From: JBNPEO01 sp050490315
Lineage (GTDB): Bacteria > Actinomycetota > Actinomycetes > Actinomycetales > Micrococcaceae
Length of the DNA stretch: 64,000 bases
Direction of reading: 5' to 3'
Assembly: GCF_050490315.1 (NCBI RefSeq)
Contig: NZ_JBNPEO010000002.1
Coordinates: 124,001-188,000 of the forward strand
How positions within the stretch are numbered: the first letter of the stretch is position 1; every line of letters starts with the position of its first letter. The position numbers were made by a program, and so were the translations under genes. Below the pieces are notes generated by a model. That model saw only the letters and a program-made list of their open reading frames with translations, was not told the origin of the DNA and did not search any database. Below are positions 52,609 to 61,585 of the stretch, piece by piece.

Positions 52609-53989
52609 ATAATTTGCCCGCCGGTGCAACAACAGCCTTAATGGCCGCCTTGCGGACCTTGTTGTACGGCGGGTAAATCAACTCGAGCGTATCTGGGAAC
52701 AACGGCTTGTCCAGAACTGACTTGTGGTGGGAGAACGTCCGGATGGAATGCTCCCCGTGATAACCGCCCATTCCGCTATTGCCCACTCCCCCAAAGGGAA
52801 GCCCCGGAACCAAAAGATGTGCCGCCGGGATACCAAACACCAAAGCGCCGGAGGACGTTCGCTGCGTAAATGACTTCCGCGTTGAGTCCTGTCCGCTAAA
52901 AACATACAAGGCCAATGGTTTTTCGCGCTGGTTGATGAACTCAATTGCCGCATCCTCGCTGGCAACTTCAACCAGCGGCAACACCGGGCCAAAAATCTCT
53001 TCCTGCATCACTTCAGCATCCCCTGAGGCGCGCACCACGGTGGGTTCAATGTACTTACTCTGCGCATCCTTTGTGCCACCGTGCACCACCTCGCTGCCCG
53101 CGATCAGCGCAGACAAACGCTCAAAATGCTGCGCATTAATAATCCGACCATAAGCATCTGCCGCCGCCGGATCTTGGCCCAACTGACGTGCTATCGCATC
53201 CACTAACAACGGTTCCAAACGGCGCAATACGGTGGCCGTGCCCAACACATAATCCGGGGCAACACACGTCTGGCCCGCATTCAAGTACTTAGCCCACGCG
53301 ATTCGACGTGCCGCAATGGCCAAGTCTGCGGATTCGTCCACGTACACGGGCGACTTTCCGCCCAGTTCAAGCGTGACTGGAGTCAAATACTCTGCCGCAG
53401 CACGCATCACAATCTTGGCCACGGCCGGTCCGCCGGTGTAAAAGATGTGGTCAAAGCGTTCCTTCAGTAACGCCGTCGTAGTTTCTACAGCGCCCTCCAC
53501 CACCTGAACCGCATCACCTAAATGCTCCGGCACCCAACGCGAGAGAGCTGCGGCCGTGGCCGGTGCGTGTTCGCTGGGCTTAATCACCACCGTGTTTCCC
53601 GCTGCGAGCGCACCGGCAGCCGGAGCCAGCGCCAGCTGCAGTGGGTAGTTCCATGGCGAAATAACCAGTACAACGCCGAGGGGCTCGCGTTCGATTCGGG
53701 CAGTGGCCGGCTGAAGTGCCAAAGGGACCGACACTTTTTCCGGTTTGAGCCAATCCTCAAGGTGGTCTGCGAGGTGGGTGATTTCCGAGGTGACAAAGCC
53801 GGTTTCAGTCAACCACGCTTCGGTGGCTTCCTTGTGCAGATCCTCGTGAAGTGCAGTTGCGAAGTCATCGCTGTGCTCCACCAACATTTTGCGCATGGCT
53901 TCAAGCTTTTCAAGCCTCCACGGCAGCGCTCTGCTCACTCCCGAGTTGAAGATGGTCCGGGCTTGGCTTACAACACTGTTCGCAGTCAT
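52586..53989 (-). CDS. Aldehyde dehydrogenase family protein (class 3-like)
   Basis: NAD(P)-dependent aldehyde dehydrogenase. It has VVISPWNYPLQLALAPAAGA near residue 110, the catalytic Glu in TLELGGKSPVYV near 210, and the nucleophile in LNAGQTCVAPDYVL near 245. The length (467 aa) and short C-terminus match class 3 ALDHs that act on aromatic or long-chain aldehydes; the substrate is unknown. The ATG at 53989 (MTANSVVSQ) was chosen; a 30-bp longer start is possible. It is transcribed toward the LysR gene and overlaps it. Confidence 0.92.
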   Translation of the reverse strand: MTANSVVSQARTIFNSGVSRALPWRLEKLEAMRKMLVEHSDDFATALHEDLHKEATEAWLTETGFVTSEITHLADHLEDWLKPEKVSVPLALQPATARIEREPLGVVLVISPWNYPLQLALAPAAGALAAGNTVVIKPSEHAPATAAALSRWVPEHLGDAVQVVEGAVETTTALLKERFDHIFYTGGPAVAKIVMRAAAEYLTPVTLELGGKSPVYVDESADLAIAARRIAWAKYLNAGQTCVAPDYVLGTATVLRRLEPLLVDAIARQLGQDPAAADAYGRIINAQHFERLSALIAGSEVVHGGTKDAQSKYIEPTVVRASGDAEVMQEEIFGPVLPLVEVASEDAAIEFINQREKPLALYVFSGQDSTRKSFTQRTSSGALVFGIPAAHLLVPGLPFGGVGNSGMGGYHGEHSIRTFSHHKSVLDKPLFPDTLELIYPPYNKVRKAAIKAVVAPAGKLFRRRTSV

Positions 53990-54083
53990 GTCTCTAAATC
54001 TACATTCCTGATCTGGCAATCACATCAGAGAGAAAATGCTCTGGATGCTGGAATGGCTGCGCTGCTAGGTCTATGTTGAAGAC

Positions 54084-54590
54084 ATGAGCAAGGTAGCGAG
54101 CACCCATTTTGGAGAAGTCGAGCTCAACCACGGCCGGGACCACAATCTCGCCACGGTTCATCAGCTGTCCGGGAAGCCGGTGGAACTTGATCTGAGCATC
54201 AAGGCGCACGACCACTTTGACGAAGCAGGTATGCACAAAGTGGATTACCGCTTACGCTTCCTGCCCGAGCTCGTTGACGAGGTGCGCGAAATGATCGCTA
54301 CCGAGCTTGAAGAAGAAGGCACAGCGCCCCGCCAGTACCGGGACTTTCACTGTTGTGAACTGGCGCCAGAGAAACTTCAAGAGATTTTTGGGGTTGAAGA
54401 CACCAAAGACCTCACCAATAAAGTTTTCCTCAATGCCCTCAAGCTGGGGCATGTGGGGATTTTCCCAGGCGATCCTGAACGGTACTTTGTTCTGGACTTT
54501 ACGCTGGGGAGTCACTTTACTGATGAGGTCCTTGTGGCCTCCGCCGATCAGGACGGCGTGGTTGACGACGAGATTGAGTGGACGTCCTAG
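54084..54590 (+). CDS. DUF2004-family protein
   Basis: A 168-residue acidic soluble protein. HFGEVELNHG opens it and the C-terminal GSHFTDEVLVASADQDG matches DUF2004. No catalytic motif is obvious. It overlaps the metE stop by 4 bp at its 3' end and diverges from the aldehyde dehydrogenase gene at its 5' end. Function unknown. Confidence 0.8.
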   Translation: MSKVASTHFGEVELNHGRDHNLATVHQLSGKPVELDLSIKAHDHFDEAGMHKVDYRLRFLPELVDEVREMIATELEEEGTAPRQYRDFHCCELAPEKLQEIFGVEDTKDLTNKVFLNALKLGHVGIFPGDPERYFVLDFTLGSHFTDEVLVASADQDGVVDDEIEWTS

Positions 54591-56914
54591 ACTGCTGGAT
54601 CCAGCAATGAAGCACGAACCTGCTGAGCTGCCTTGACCAAGTTCCGCAAGGAGTCCTCTGTCTCGGCGTAGCCGCGGGTTTTCAGTCCACAGTCAGGGTT
54701 GACCCACAGTTGGCGTGAAGGAACATGTTTGACTGCTGTTTCCAGCAGCTCGGTTACTTCCGCTTCGCTGGGAACACGCGGTGAGTGAATGTCGTACACA
54801 CCCGGGCCCACACCACGACCAAAGCCGTGATCTTCTAGGTCATGCACAACTTCCATCCGCGAGCGCGCAGCTTCAATGGAGGTTACGTCGGCGTCGAGCC
54901 CGTCGATGGCGTCAATGATGGCACCAAATTCTGAGTAGCACAGGTGCGTGTGGATCGATGTGGCATCTTGTGCACCTGCAGTGGACAGGCGGAAAGAATT
55001 CACTGACCAGTCAAGGTAGGCGGCCTGATCTGCACGGCGCAACGGCAGGAGTTCGCGCAGGGCTGGCTCGTCAACTTGGATGACCTTGATGCCTGCAGCT
55101 TCCAGGTCCGTGATCTCATCCCGCAGTGCCAAAGCAACTTGGTTGGCGGTCTCCCCTAGCGGCTGATCGTCACGGACGAAGGACCACGCGAGGATGGTCA
55201 CCGGTCCGGTGAGCATTCCCTTGACGGGCTTATTGGTCAATGACTGTGCGTAGCTGGCCCATTCGACGGTGATCGGTGCCGAACGGGTGACATCACCCCA
55301 CAAGATGGAAGGACGTGTGCACCGTGAACCGTAAGACTGCACCCAGCCGTGGACTGTGACGTCAAAGCCTTCAAGGTTCTCGGCGAAGTACTGGACCATG
55401 TCATTGCGCTCGGGTTCGCCATGGACCAAAACGTCAAAATCAAGCTCTTCCTGCAGGTCGATGACGCGTTTGATCTCTTGCTTCATCAGCTGCGTGTACT
55501 GCTCATTGTTCAACTCACCCTTGTTGTTCCGGGCCCGGGCGGAGCGGATCTCACTAGTCTGCGGGAAAGATCCAATGGTGGTGGTGGGCAGTGCCGGCAA
55601 ATTGAGCGCCTCGGCCTGAGCGCTTTCCCGTTGCGCATAAGCGGAGCGGTTGAAGTCCTTTGCGCTCAACTGTCCAATACGGTCCCGCACCTCGGCGCGG
55701 CGGACACCGGTAGCTTGGGCGCGGGCCGCGATGGTGGCGGTAGCTGCGTCAATGGCTGGCTGAACGCTTTCTGGGTTTTGTCCCAGTAGCCCCGCAAGGG
55801 TGAGGACTTCAGTGGCTTTCTGATCCGCGAATGCCAACCAGCTGCGTAGTTCGGCGGAGAGCTGTTGCTCTTCTTCAACATCGTGTGGGACGTGTTGAGT
55901 TGAGGTCGAGGTGCTCACGGCGAGGTTCTTGACTGCCGACTTAAGCGCTGTGATCTTGTCAGCAGAAGCCCGCAGATCATTGATCCAGATGTTGTGACCG
56001 TCCACCACGCCGGCAACAAGGGTTTTCTCCCCTAGGGCCGCAAGTGCCGCCTCTGAAGGAACAGCTCCCTTGAATACATCCACGTGAAGCGCGTCAATGT
56101 TTGTAGCTGCCAGCGTTCCCAAGTACGTATCCAGTGATCCGTAGGGGCTGGAGACCAACAGTTGAGGGCGCTGGGCTGTGTTGGCCAGAACTTCGTAGGC
56201 GCGGGCCACTGCTGCCTGAATTTCCGCTTCGCTCACGTCCTGATCAGCAACCAGTGCAGGTTCATCCAGCTGCACCCAGCTGGCGCCAGCTTCAGCCAAT
56301 TTGGCCAAAAGCTGTGCGTAGACCGGAAGAACATCCTCGAGCCGGGACAAGGGGTTAAAACCGGCCGGTGCGTCATCGCTGGCCTTGCTGAGCAGCAAAA
56401 ACGTTACCGGTCCTACCAAGTACGGCCGGGTTTCAATTCCCTCGCCCAAAAGGTGAGCGAACTGTTCCACAAGGCGCGTCGAAGTCAGGGAAAAGTTGGT
56501 CTCTGGCCCAATCTCCGGAACCAAGTAGTGGTAGTTAGTGTCGAACCACTTAGTCATTTCAAGCGGCTGCTGCTCTTCCGTGCCCCGGGCCAGCGTGAAG
56601 TAACCGTTAATGTCCAGCTGACCATCGGCGTCGAGAAGTTCACCAAAACGGGCCGGGATGGCGCCCAGGTGAGTGGCGGCGTCGAGCACTTGGTCGTAGA
56701 AGGAGAAGGTGCCCGGCACTGCGGCCGGTTCCACCAAACCCAGCTCTTGCAGCCGGCGGGCTGAACCGAGCTGGATGTCCTTGGACACCGCATCGAGTGC
56801 GCTGGCATCGATGCGGCCAGCCCAATAAGACTCGATGGCCTTTTTGAGTTCGCGGCGGCGGCCAATACGGGGGTAGCCCAAAAGAGAAGCGGAAGGGAAA
56901 GCTGTGAAAGTCAT
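54587..56914 (-). CDS. metE: Cobalamin-independent methionine synthase MetE
   Basis: Transfers a methyl group from 5-methyl-tetrahydrofolate to homocysteine. N-terminal LGYPRIGRRRELKKAIESYW and TMLDLEFD-like region match MetE. The zinc site has HTHLCYSEFG near residue 640, Glu in VTSIEAARSRME, and Cys in WVNPDCGLKTRGY near 745. The length (775 aa) is normal. It lies 86 bp downstream of metF on the same strand, a common pairing because MetF makes its methyl donor. No cobalamin riboswitch was found. Confidence 0.97.
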   Translation of the reverse strand: MTFTAFPSASLLGYPRIGRRRELKKAIESYWAGRIDASALDAVSKDIQLGSARRLQELGLVEPAAVPGTFSFYDQVLDAATHLGAIPARFGELLDADGQLDINGYFTLARGTEEQQPLEMTKWFDTNYHYLVPEIGPETNFSLTSTRLVEQFAHLLGEGIETRPYLVGPVTFLLLSKASDDAPAGFNPLSRLEDVLPVYAQLLAKLAEAGASWVQLDEPALVADQDVSEAEIQAAVARAYEVLANTAQRPQLLVSSPYGSLDTYLGTLAATNIDALHVDVFKGAVPSEAALAALGEKTLVAGVVDGHNIWINDLRASADKITALKSAVKNLAVSTSTSTQHVPHDVEEEQQLSAELRSWLAFADQKATEVLTLAGLLGQNPESVQPAIDAATATIAARAQATGVRRAEVRDRIGQLSAKDFNRSAYAQRESAQAEALNLPALPTTTIGSFPQTSEIRSARARNNKGELNNEQYTQLMKQEIKRVIDLQEELDFDVLVHGEPERNDMVQYFAENLEGFDVTVHGWVQSYGSRCTRPSILWGDVTRSAPITVEWASYAQSLTNKPVKGMLTGPVTILAWSFVRDDQPLGETANQVALALRDEITDLEAAGIKVIQVDEPALRELLPLRRADQAAYLDWSVNSFRLSTAGAQDATSIHTHLCYSEFGAIIDAIDGLDADVTSIEAARSRMEVVHDLEDHGFGRGVGPGVYDIHSPRVPSEAEVTELLETAVKHVPSRQLWVNPDCGLKTRGYAETEDSLRNLVKAAQQVRASLLDPAV

Positions 56915-57000
56915 GATGTGTCCTGACGTGGTCTAAAAAGTGCACAACAAAGGTGCAGAGTAAGAAAAGTGAAAAGAGAACTAACGGGGCAAAAAGCCAG

Positions 57001-57954
57001 TTAGGAAACGAGCTCCGGAGCAGGCCGGACTGCGGCACGGTTGGGACGTGGGAGATCAAGACGATCCAGGACGTCCAGAGCGTGCCGATGCTCATTGAAG
57101 GTGTAAAGGTGGATGCCAGGGGCTCCTGCATCCAAGGCAGCATTGGCCAAGTCGACGGTGGCTTGAATGCCAATCCGTACTTGTTCAGCCTCGCCGCTGG
57201 CGGACGCCAATTGGTCCATTAAGTGCGCCGAAGGCGCAACTCCGCTCAGTTCGCCGAGCCGGTTGAGCCGGCGAACACTCGTCATGGGCATAACGCCCGG
57301 AATGATCGGGATGGTCACCCCTGCCCGGCGGGCACGGTGGAGCAACCCAGCATATTGATCGGCATGGAAGAACACTTGAGTGATAGCAAAGTCAGCACCC
57401 GAGCGTTGCTTTGCCAAGAGCACTTCAATGTCGTGTTCTTCACTGGGTGATTCAGGGTGACGTGAGGGGTATGCGGCCACCCCAACCGCCACTTTGCCGG
57501 CGCACAGTAGAGCTGAGCGGCGCTGTTCTACTCGGCGAATCAGATCAATCAGATCCTGGGCGTACCGCAAAGCCCCGGCAGGGGACGGTTGGGCGTCCTT
57601 TGGTTTGTCGCCGCGCAGGGCCAAAATCCCACGCACACCGATGTCTAGGAGTTCGCCGATCACCAGCGCCAACTCATGAGGTGTATTGCCCACACAGGTC
57701 AGATGAGCCAAAGGGCGCAGCGTTGTTTCGCTTTGCAAACGGCTAATCAGTTCAATCGCCGTGCCCTTATTGGAACCGCTAGCACCATAGGTTACTGAAA
57801 CATAGTCCGGGGACGTGGTCTCTAGTTCTTTGATGGTGGTCCACAAAGATTCGGCAGCCCGCGGAGTGCGCGGCGGAAAAAGCTCGTAAGAAAGTGCTAC
57901 GGGCGTTGTAGGGGTCAGAGATGGATGTTGTTCAATCACACTTGGTGGAGACAT
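57001..57954 (-). CDS. metF: 5,10-methylenetetrahydrofolate reductase MetF
   Basis: Flavoprotein that makes 5-methyl-tetrahydrofolate for MetE. ALSYELFPPRTPRAAESLW opens the barrel, SVTYGASGSNKGTAIELISR and GILALRGDKPK follow, and QVFFHADQY is also conserved. The length (317 aa) is standard. It precedes metE, so both are probably made together. The upstream region has a palindrome but no recognised riboswitch. Confidence 0.95.
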   Translation of the reverse strand: MSPPSVIEQHPSLTPTTPVALSYELFPPRTPRAAESLWTTIKELETTSPDYVSVTYGASGSNKGTAIELISRLQSETTLRPLAHLTCVGNTPHELALVIGELLDIGVRGILALRGDKPKDAQPSPAGALRYAQDLIDLIRRVEQRRSALLCAGKVAVGVAAYPSRHPESPSEEHDIEVLLAKQRSGADFAITQVFFHADQYAGLLHRARRAGVTIPIIPGVMPMTSVRRLNRLGELSGVAPSAHLMDQLASASGEAEQVRIGIQATVDLANAALDAGAPGIHLYTFNEHRHALDVLDRLDLPRPNRAAVRPAPELVS

Positions 57955-58354
57955 TTGCGTCCTTGGCTGTTGCTTATCAGCTGGCCGCTTGAGCTATGGG
58001 GTTTGTTCTTTGTGACCCGGCTGGCCACAAAACAAATCACTCAAGCTGACGACTGCGCTGAAAACGATTATGAGGAAACACGTGAACAAGCCCAACCCAG
58101 CGCAGAAGCTTCCATACGCTGGTACTAAAGGTGTTCCGTGTGCAAATGTCAGGCCCACATGGGGGCACCCACACCCTCTCTCAGAGGATCGCTGACACGT
58201 TACCGCGGTAACTTGTTTACGACTCTAGGTGCCAAGAGACGGTCCGCGCAACACGGTGACCGAATTAAGACGCCTTTTTACACGACATCCGCCGATGCTA
58301 GACAAATTTTCTTCGAGTCATTCCGGCTTTATGCCATTTTGATGCAGGGGATGC
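57955..58354. other. Non-coding 400-bp region upstream of metF
   Basis: No gene is convincing here; short open frames (for example 57925-58128 plus) overlap and look accidental. The perfect palindrome GTTACCGCGGTAAC lies at 58199-58212. GTGTGGG and CCCACAC repeats flank 58150-58180. I searched by eye for SAM-I, SAM-IV and cobalamin riboswitch cores and did not find a convincing match. The metF promoter must lie here. Confidence 0.5.
58199..58212. promoter_or_regulatory. Palindrome GTTACCGCGGTAAC upstream of metF
   Basis: A 14-bp perfect palindrome about 245 bp upstream of the metF start. It is a plausible operator. The regulator is unknown, and such palindromes can also occur by chance. Confidence 0.4.
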
Positions 58355-59104
58355 TTACCAGGGCTTGTCCGTATACGGCACGGACGGCGATTGTTGGAAG
58401 TACTCATCATCTTGCTGTCCGTTGGAACGCTGACGCATTGAGTCCTCGTTTTGTTGCTTAAGCTGATCAAGCTTCTTTTCCTGCGGCGTTTGCGGCGGGG
58501 CGCTCCCCTCAGCCGGTGGAGAGCCGGGCGCATCCCTTGAGGATCCTGCCTCGCCATCCTTTTCCTTCTGCTCGATGCGCTTCTTCCCCTCCTGCAATTT
58601 GTCCCCTTCACCGTTCTGGTTACCCTCAGACTTGGCCTGGAAACATTGCGCCGGGGCTGCTTTGATCACTGCGAGCGCCTGGTCATAAAGCGTTTTGGAA
58701 GCGGGCACGTCTTTGGCAGCAACTCTTTGATCTGCGAGCTGTTCAATGCTCAGCACTAGGTTGACGCTGACCATACATTTCTCTGATTCTGGGGCTTGCC
58801 GCAACGACTCTTCAAAGTACGCGCGGGCCGCCGTGAAGTCTTTGCGGACCACCTTGGCCGTACCCATGGTGAACGGAGCCCGGAACGGTTCAATGACGTT
58901 CACAATGCCCATCTTTTGCCCATCACGTTCTACTTGTTCCGCGTTGCCGACCGCGTAGGCACTTTTTGCGTCTTGGGCAAGGAACCCGACGCTCAGAAAT
59001 TTCACGCCCACTAAGAGGAGCAGCAAAACAATTGGCGCAGACCAGAGCAGAAGTCGACTACGTAGACCCGCAGTAGAACGCGAAGGCACCGATTTTAGGC
59101 TCAT
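58355..59104 (-). CDS. Anchored TPR-like protein at the end of the vWA operon
   Basis: A 249-residue protein with one N-terminal membrane helix (about 20-44) and a helical segment (about 90-160) that resembles a degenerate TPR (DFTAARAYFEESLRQAPES). The C-terminal 80 residues are Gln/Glu/Lys/Pro-rich and probably disordered. Its start overlaps the upstream vWA stop (ATGA). The position matches the TPR-containing BatE-like protein that ends many Bat operons, but homology is weak by eye. Confidence 0.75.
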   Translation of the reverse strand: MSLKSVPSRSTAGLRSRLLLWSAPIVLLLLLVGVKFLSVGFLAQDAKSAYAVGNAEQVERDGQKMGIVNVIEPFRAPFTMGTAKVVRKDFTAARAYFEESLRQAPESEKCMVSVNLVLSIEQLADQRVAAKDVPASKTLYDQALAVIKAAPAQCFQAKSEGNQNGEGDKLQEGKKRIEQKEKDGEAGSSRDAPGSPPAEGSAPPQTPQEKKLDQLKQQNEDSMRQRSNGQQDDEYFQQSPSVPYTDKPW

Positions 59105-60150
59105 AGGGTTTTCCTCTCAGGTGCGCTACCCAAGGCCTTGCGCAACCGCTGCCCAGACCGGGTCAAGGACCATACGTAGGCCAAGCCCAAAAGTGCGGCA
59201 AGGCCTGCCGGGATCCAGTAGAGCTCCGCACGCCCCCGGAGCCCGGAATCGCTGCTACCCGAGTCACCCGTAGCGTGTGTGCCAGCTAGCGCCTGACTCA
59301 CTGGGTCCCCTGCTGAACGGTGAACATAAGGAACACCCAAGTCGCTTGCAATGGACTTGAGCTTGGCAGGATCTATTTTGGAGACTGCGTCCCCGGGAGT
59401 GTCTCCGCTGAGATCTTTGATGTAACGCTGAGGGGGCGAGGAATCGTAGGAGAGATACTGTTTCATCCGCCCTCCCTGCTCCGTGCCATAACCCAGCACT
59501 GCCCCACCTTGGACCAGCGCCTGATCTACCTTCATAGGGCCAGCCTTGCCGGTGCTAGTCTGCTCACCGTCGCCCAAATAAAACACCACGTTGGCGCGTT
59601 CCGGGTGTTGTTCATGAGCTTTCTTGAGCCGCTCAGAAAGCAGCTCGCTGGCCACCGTCACGGAAGTTCCCTTCGCGAACAAAGAGTCCTGCGGGGAAAG
59701 AAGTTCAACGCTCGTTTCCAAGGCTGCACCGTCAACGGTCAGCGGCAGTTTGAGCCGCGCCCTCGAATCAAAGGTAATCATGGAGTACCGGGCACCAGAT
59801 AGTTGCTCGGCAATGCCCAGGATGTCCTTCTGAATCCCCTCAAGGCGAGGCTTGGCGCCGTCGTAATCTTCAGCGGCAACACTGCTGGTGGTATCAACCA
59901 CAAAAAACACGTTGAGATCATTTGTCTGTGCTTGCTGACCGGCGCCTGGAAGCCCTGGCCGGGCGGCAGCTAGGGCTAGCAACAGGACGGTGAGGACTCC
60001 TGAACCAACATGGAGCAGCTGACTTCTGCGCTCGCCGTGATCCGTAGCCGAACGTTTCCAGCCGCCAAGTCCTGCCAAAACTGCCAAGCACAGCAAAACA
60101 AGTATGCCAGCGGTGAGCAGCCACCCAGGAACCAGTGGGATAAACGTCAT
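59101..60150 (-). CDS. vWA-domain membrane protein (BatB-like)
   Basis: A 349-residue protein with a first membrane helix (about 7-25), a vWA domain whose MIDAS reads FVVDTTSSVAAEDYDG near residue 80 (DxTxS in place of the usual DxSxS), and a last membrane helix before a basic tail. The ATG at 60150 has GGAGGT upstream and overlaps the previous stop (ATGA). Likely forms a complex with the adjacent vWA protein. Confidence 0.88.
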   Translation of the reverse strand: MTFIPLVPGWLLTAGILVLLCLAVLAGLGGWKRSATDHGERRSQLLHVGSGVLTVLLLALAAARPGLPGAGQQAQTNDLNVFFVVDTTSSVAAEDYDGAKPRLEGIQKDILGIAEQLSGARYSMITFDSRARLKLPLTVDGAALETSVELLSPQDSLFAKGTSVTVASELLSERLKKAHEQHPERANVVFYLGDGEQTSTGKAGPMKVDQALVQGGAVLGYGTEQGGRMKQYLSYDSSPPQRYIKDLSGDTPGDAVSKIDPAKLKSIASDLGVPYVHRSAGDPVSQALAGTHATGDSGSSDSGLRGRAELYWIPAGLAALLGLAYVWSLTRSGQRLRKALGSAPERKTL

Positions 60151-61127
60151 CGTCGTAACCTCCACTGCGCCACCAGCAACAGACTAAGACCCAGGAATGC
60201 AATGCCCAATGGCCACTGAGGGTGATCGGTGGTGATGACCTGCGGGGAGCCTTGAATCTTTGTTTTTTCCGTAGCCTGGATGCCTGTCACAATGCCGTTG
60301 ACGGCGCTGGCGCGCTCCAGCGGGAAGTATCCGCCTCCCGTGAGTTCAGAGATTCGTTTCAATTCGGCAGCTGCGCTCTCCCGGCGTGCTGACACTGTAA
60401 TGTCTGCTGGATTTAGCCCGTACACACGGATGCCTTTTTGCCGGGCCAAGTCTCCGGCTTCCTGTAAGGAAACCAGTGGTTGCCCGGACAGGAGATTGTC
60501 CGTGGCCAAGATGATGGAGCGGGAGCGTTTTTCTTCATCCAGTTTGGGGAAGCTCTGCACACATGAAGCCAAACCGTCCCCGATCAAAGACGAACCCTCG
60601 CCCTCCCACGTCCCGTCAAAAAAGTTGAAGGTACCCTTTTTGCCGTTGAATGCGTCTTGAGCTTCACCCAGTTGCTCTTCGATGAAGTCGTAGTCATCGG
60701 TCAAGGGGAACACTTGCACCGAGGAACTATCAAAAATGACCAAGCCAATGCGCTCGCCATCAAATTTGCGGGACAAGTCTTGGAAAACGGAGACGATCGT
60801 GGCATCTGCCCGGCTCATGGAGCCCGAAGAGTCTAGGCACAGCATCACATCGCGGTTGTTTTGCTCTGGGCGGGTTGTGCTTTTCTCTGCAGGTCGGGCT
60901 GCAGCAAATACAGTGCCACCAAGCATCAGCAAGGCACCAACTATCGCCACGATGAACCATGTTCGTTGAGCCCTCAGTGCTGCTTGGTACGCCGGCAGCC
61001 GGCTGAGCCTGTCGCCATGGGCTACTAGGGTGGGAGAGCTTTGTCCCTTCCGTGCACCGGCCACCACCACAACGGCAATCAGGCCGAGCAGTCCTATAAC
61101 GGGGATCCACCAATAGGTCAGTTCCAT
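60147..61127 (-). CDS. vWA-domain membrane protein (BatA-like)
   Basis: A protein of about 326 residues with helices at both ends and a vWA domain with a canonical MIDAS in CLDSSGSMSRADAT near residue 95, plus the TDNLLSG Asp near 205. BatA/BatB-type proteins with MoxR and DUF58 partners act in envelope stress or metal-cofactor protein maturation; the exact role in Actinobacteria is not fixed. The ATG at 61127 overlaps the preceding stop. Confidence 0.9.
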   Translation of the reverse strand: MELTYWWIPVIGLLGLIAVVVVAGARKGQSSPTLVAHGDRLSRLPAYQAALRAQRTWFIVAIVGALLMLGGTVFAAARPAEKSTTRPEQNNRDVMLCLDSSGSMSRADATIVSVFQDLSRKFDGERIGLVIFDSSSVQVFPLTDDYDFIEEQLGEAQDAFNGKKGTFNFFDGTWEGEGSSLIGDGLASCVQSFPKLDEEKRSRSIILATDNLLSGQPLVSLQEAGDLARQKGIRVYGLNPADITVSARRESAAAELKRISELTGGGYFPLERASAVNGIVTGIQATEKTKIQGSPQVITTDHPQWPLGIAFLGLSLLLVAQWRLRR

Positions 61128-61585
61128 CCCCAAATCACCTGCCTAAAAGCCTGTGCGGAGCTTTCAACTTCTCCGCGCCCGTGCACACCAAACTCGGCCG
61201 GGTACACCAATGCGACAGCATCGGCCACCGCCGCGGGGACTGCTGAACGCAATTCCTGCAAAGTCATGCGGGGCGCATCCACGCCGGTAACTTCGTGGAC
61301 AAAGGAACGCAACAACAAACTTAGCCGTTGGTGCGCTTCACGCTCGGATATCTTGCCACCGCGGGCCAACGCCTCAACCTCATCAATTTTTTGCAGATAG
61401 GCGTTCTGCACGGATACCGGTGCCGGTGGAATCGCTGGCACAGCCGCCCGGCCAGACTTTTTGCGCGTCAACCAAAACACCCACAAGATCCAAAGAATCA
61501 CCACACCAAGCGCGCAAAGGCCCAGAAGCGTCCACCATTGCGCGTAAAGCTGTGGCGGGTAGAAATCGCCACTATTGTTTTGCAC
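61118..61585 (-). CDS. Small membrane protein between DUF58 and vWA genes
   Basis: About 155 residues with one helix (LYAQWWTLLGLCALGVVILW, about 11-35), a Pro-rich linker and a soluble tail with YLQKIDEVEALARGGKIS. In Bat operons this slot is often filled by a DUF4381-like protein. The GTG at 61585 has GGAAAGG at normal distance and gives a 14-bp overlap with the DUF58 gene; longer frames run inside DUF58. Confidence 0.75.
   Translation of the reverse strand: MQNNSGDFYPPQLYAQWWTLLGLCALGVVILWILWVFWLTRKKSGRAAVPAIPPAPVSVQNAYLQKIDEVEALARGGKISEREAHQRLSLLLRSFVHEVTGVDAPRMTLQELRSAVPAAVADAVALVYPAEFGVHGRGEVESSAQAFRQVIWGWN

Noticed and set aside
57955..58354. SAM or cobalamin riboswitch in front of metF-metE
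   Set aside because: Neither the SAM-I/IV core nor the B12 box could be placed on the minus strand by eye; only a palindrome and repeats remain. A covariance search would decide.
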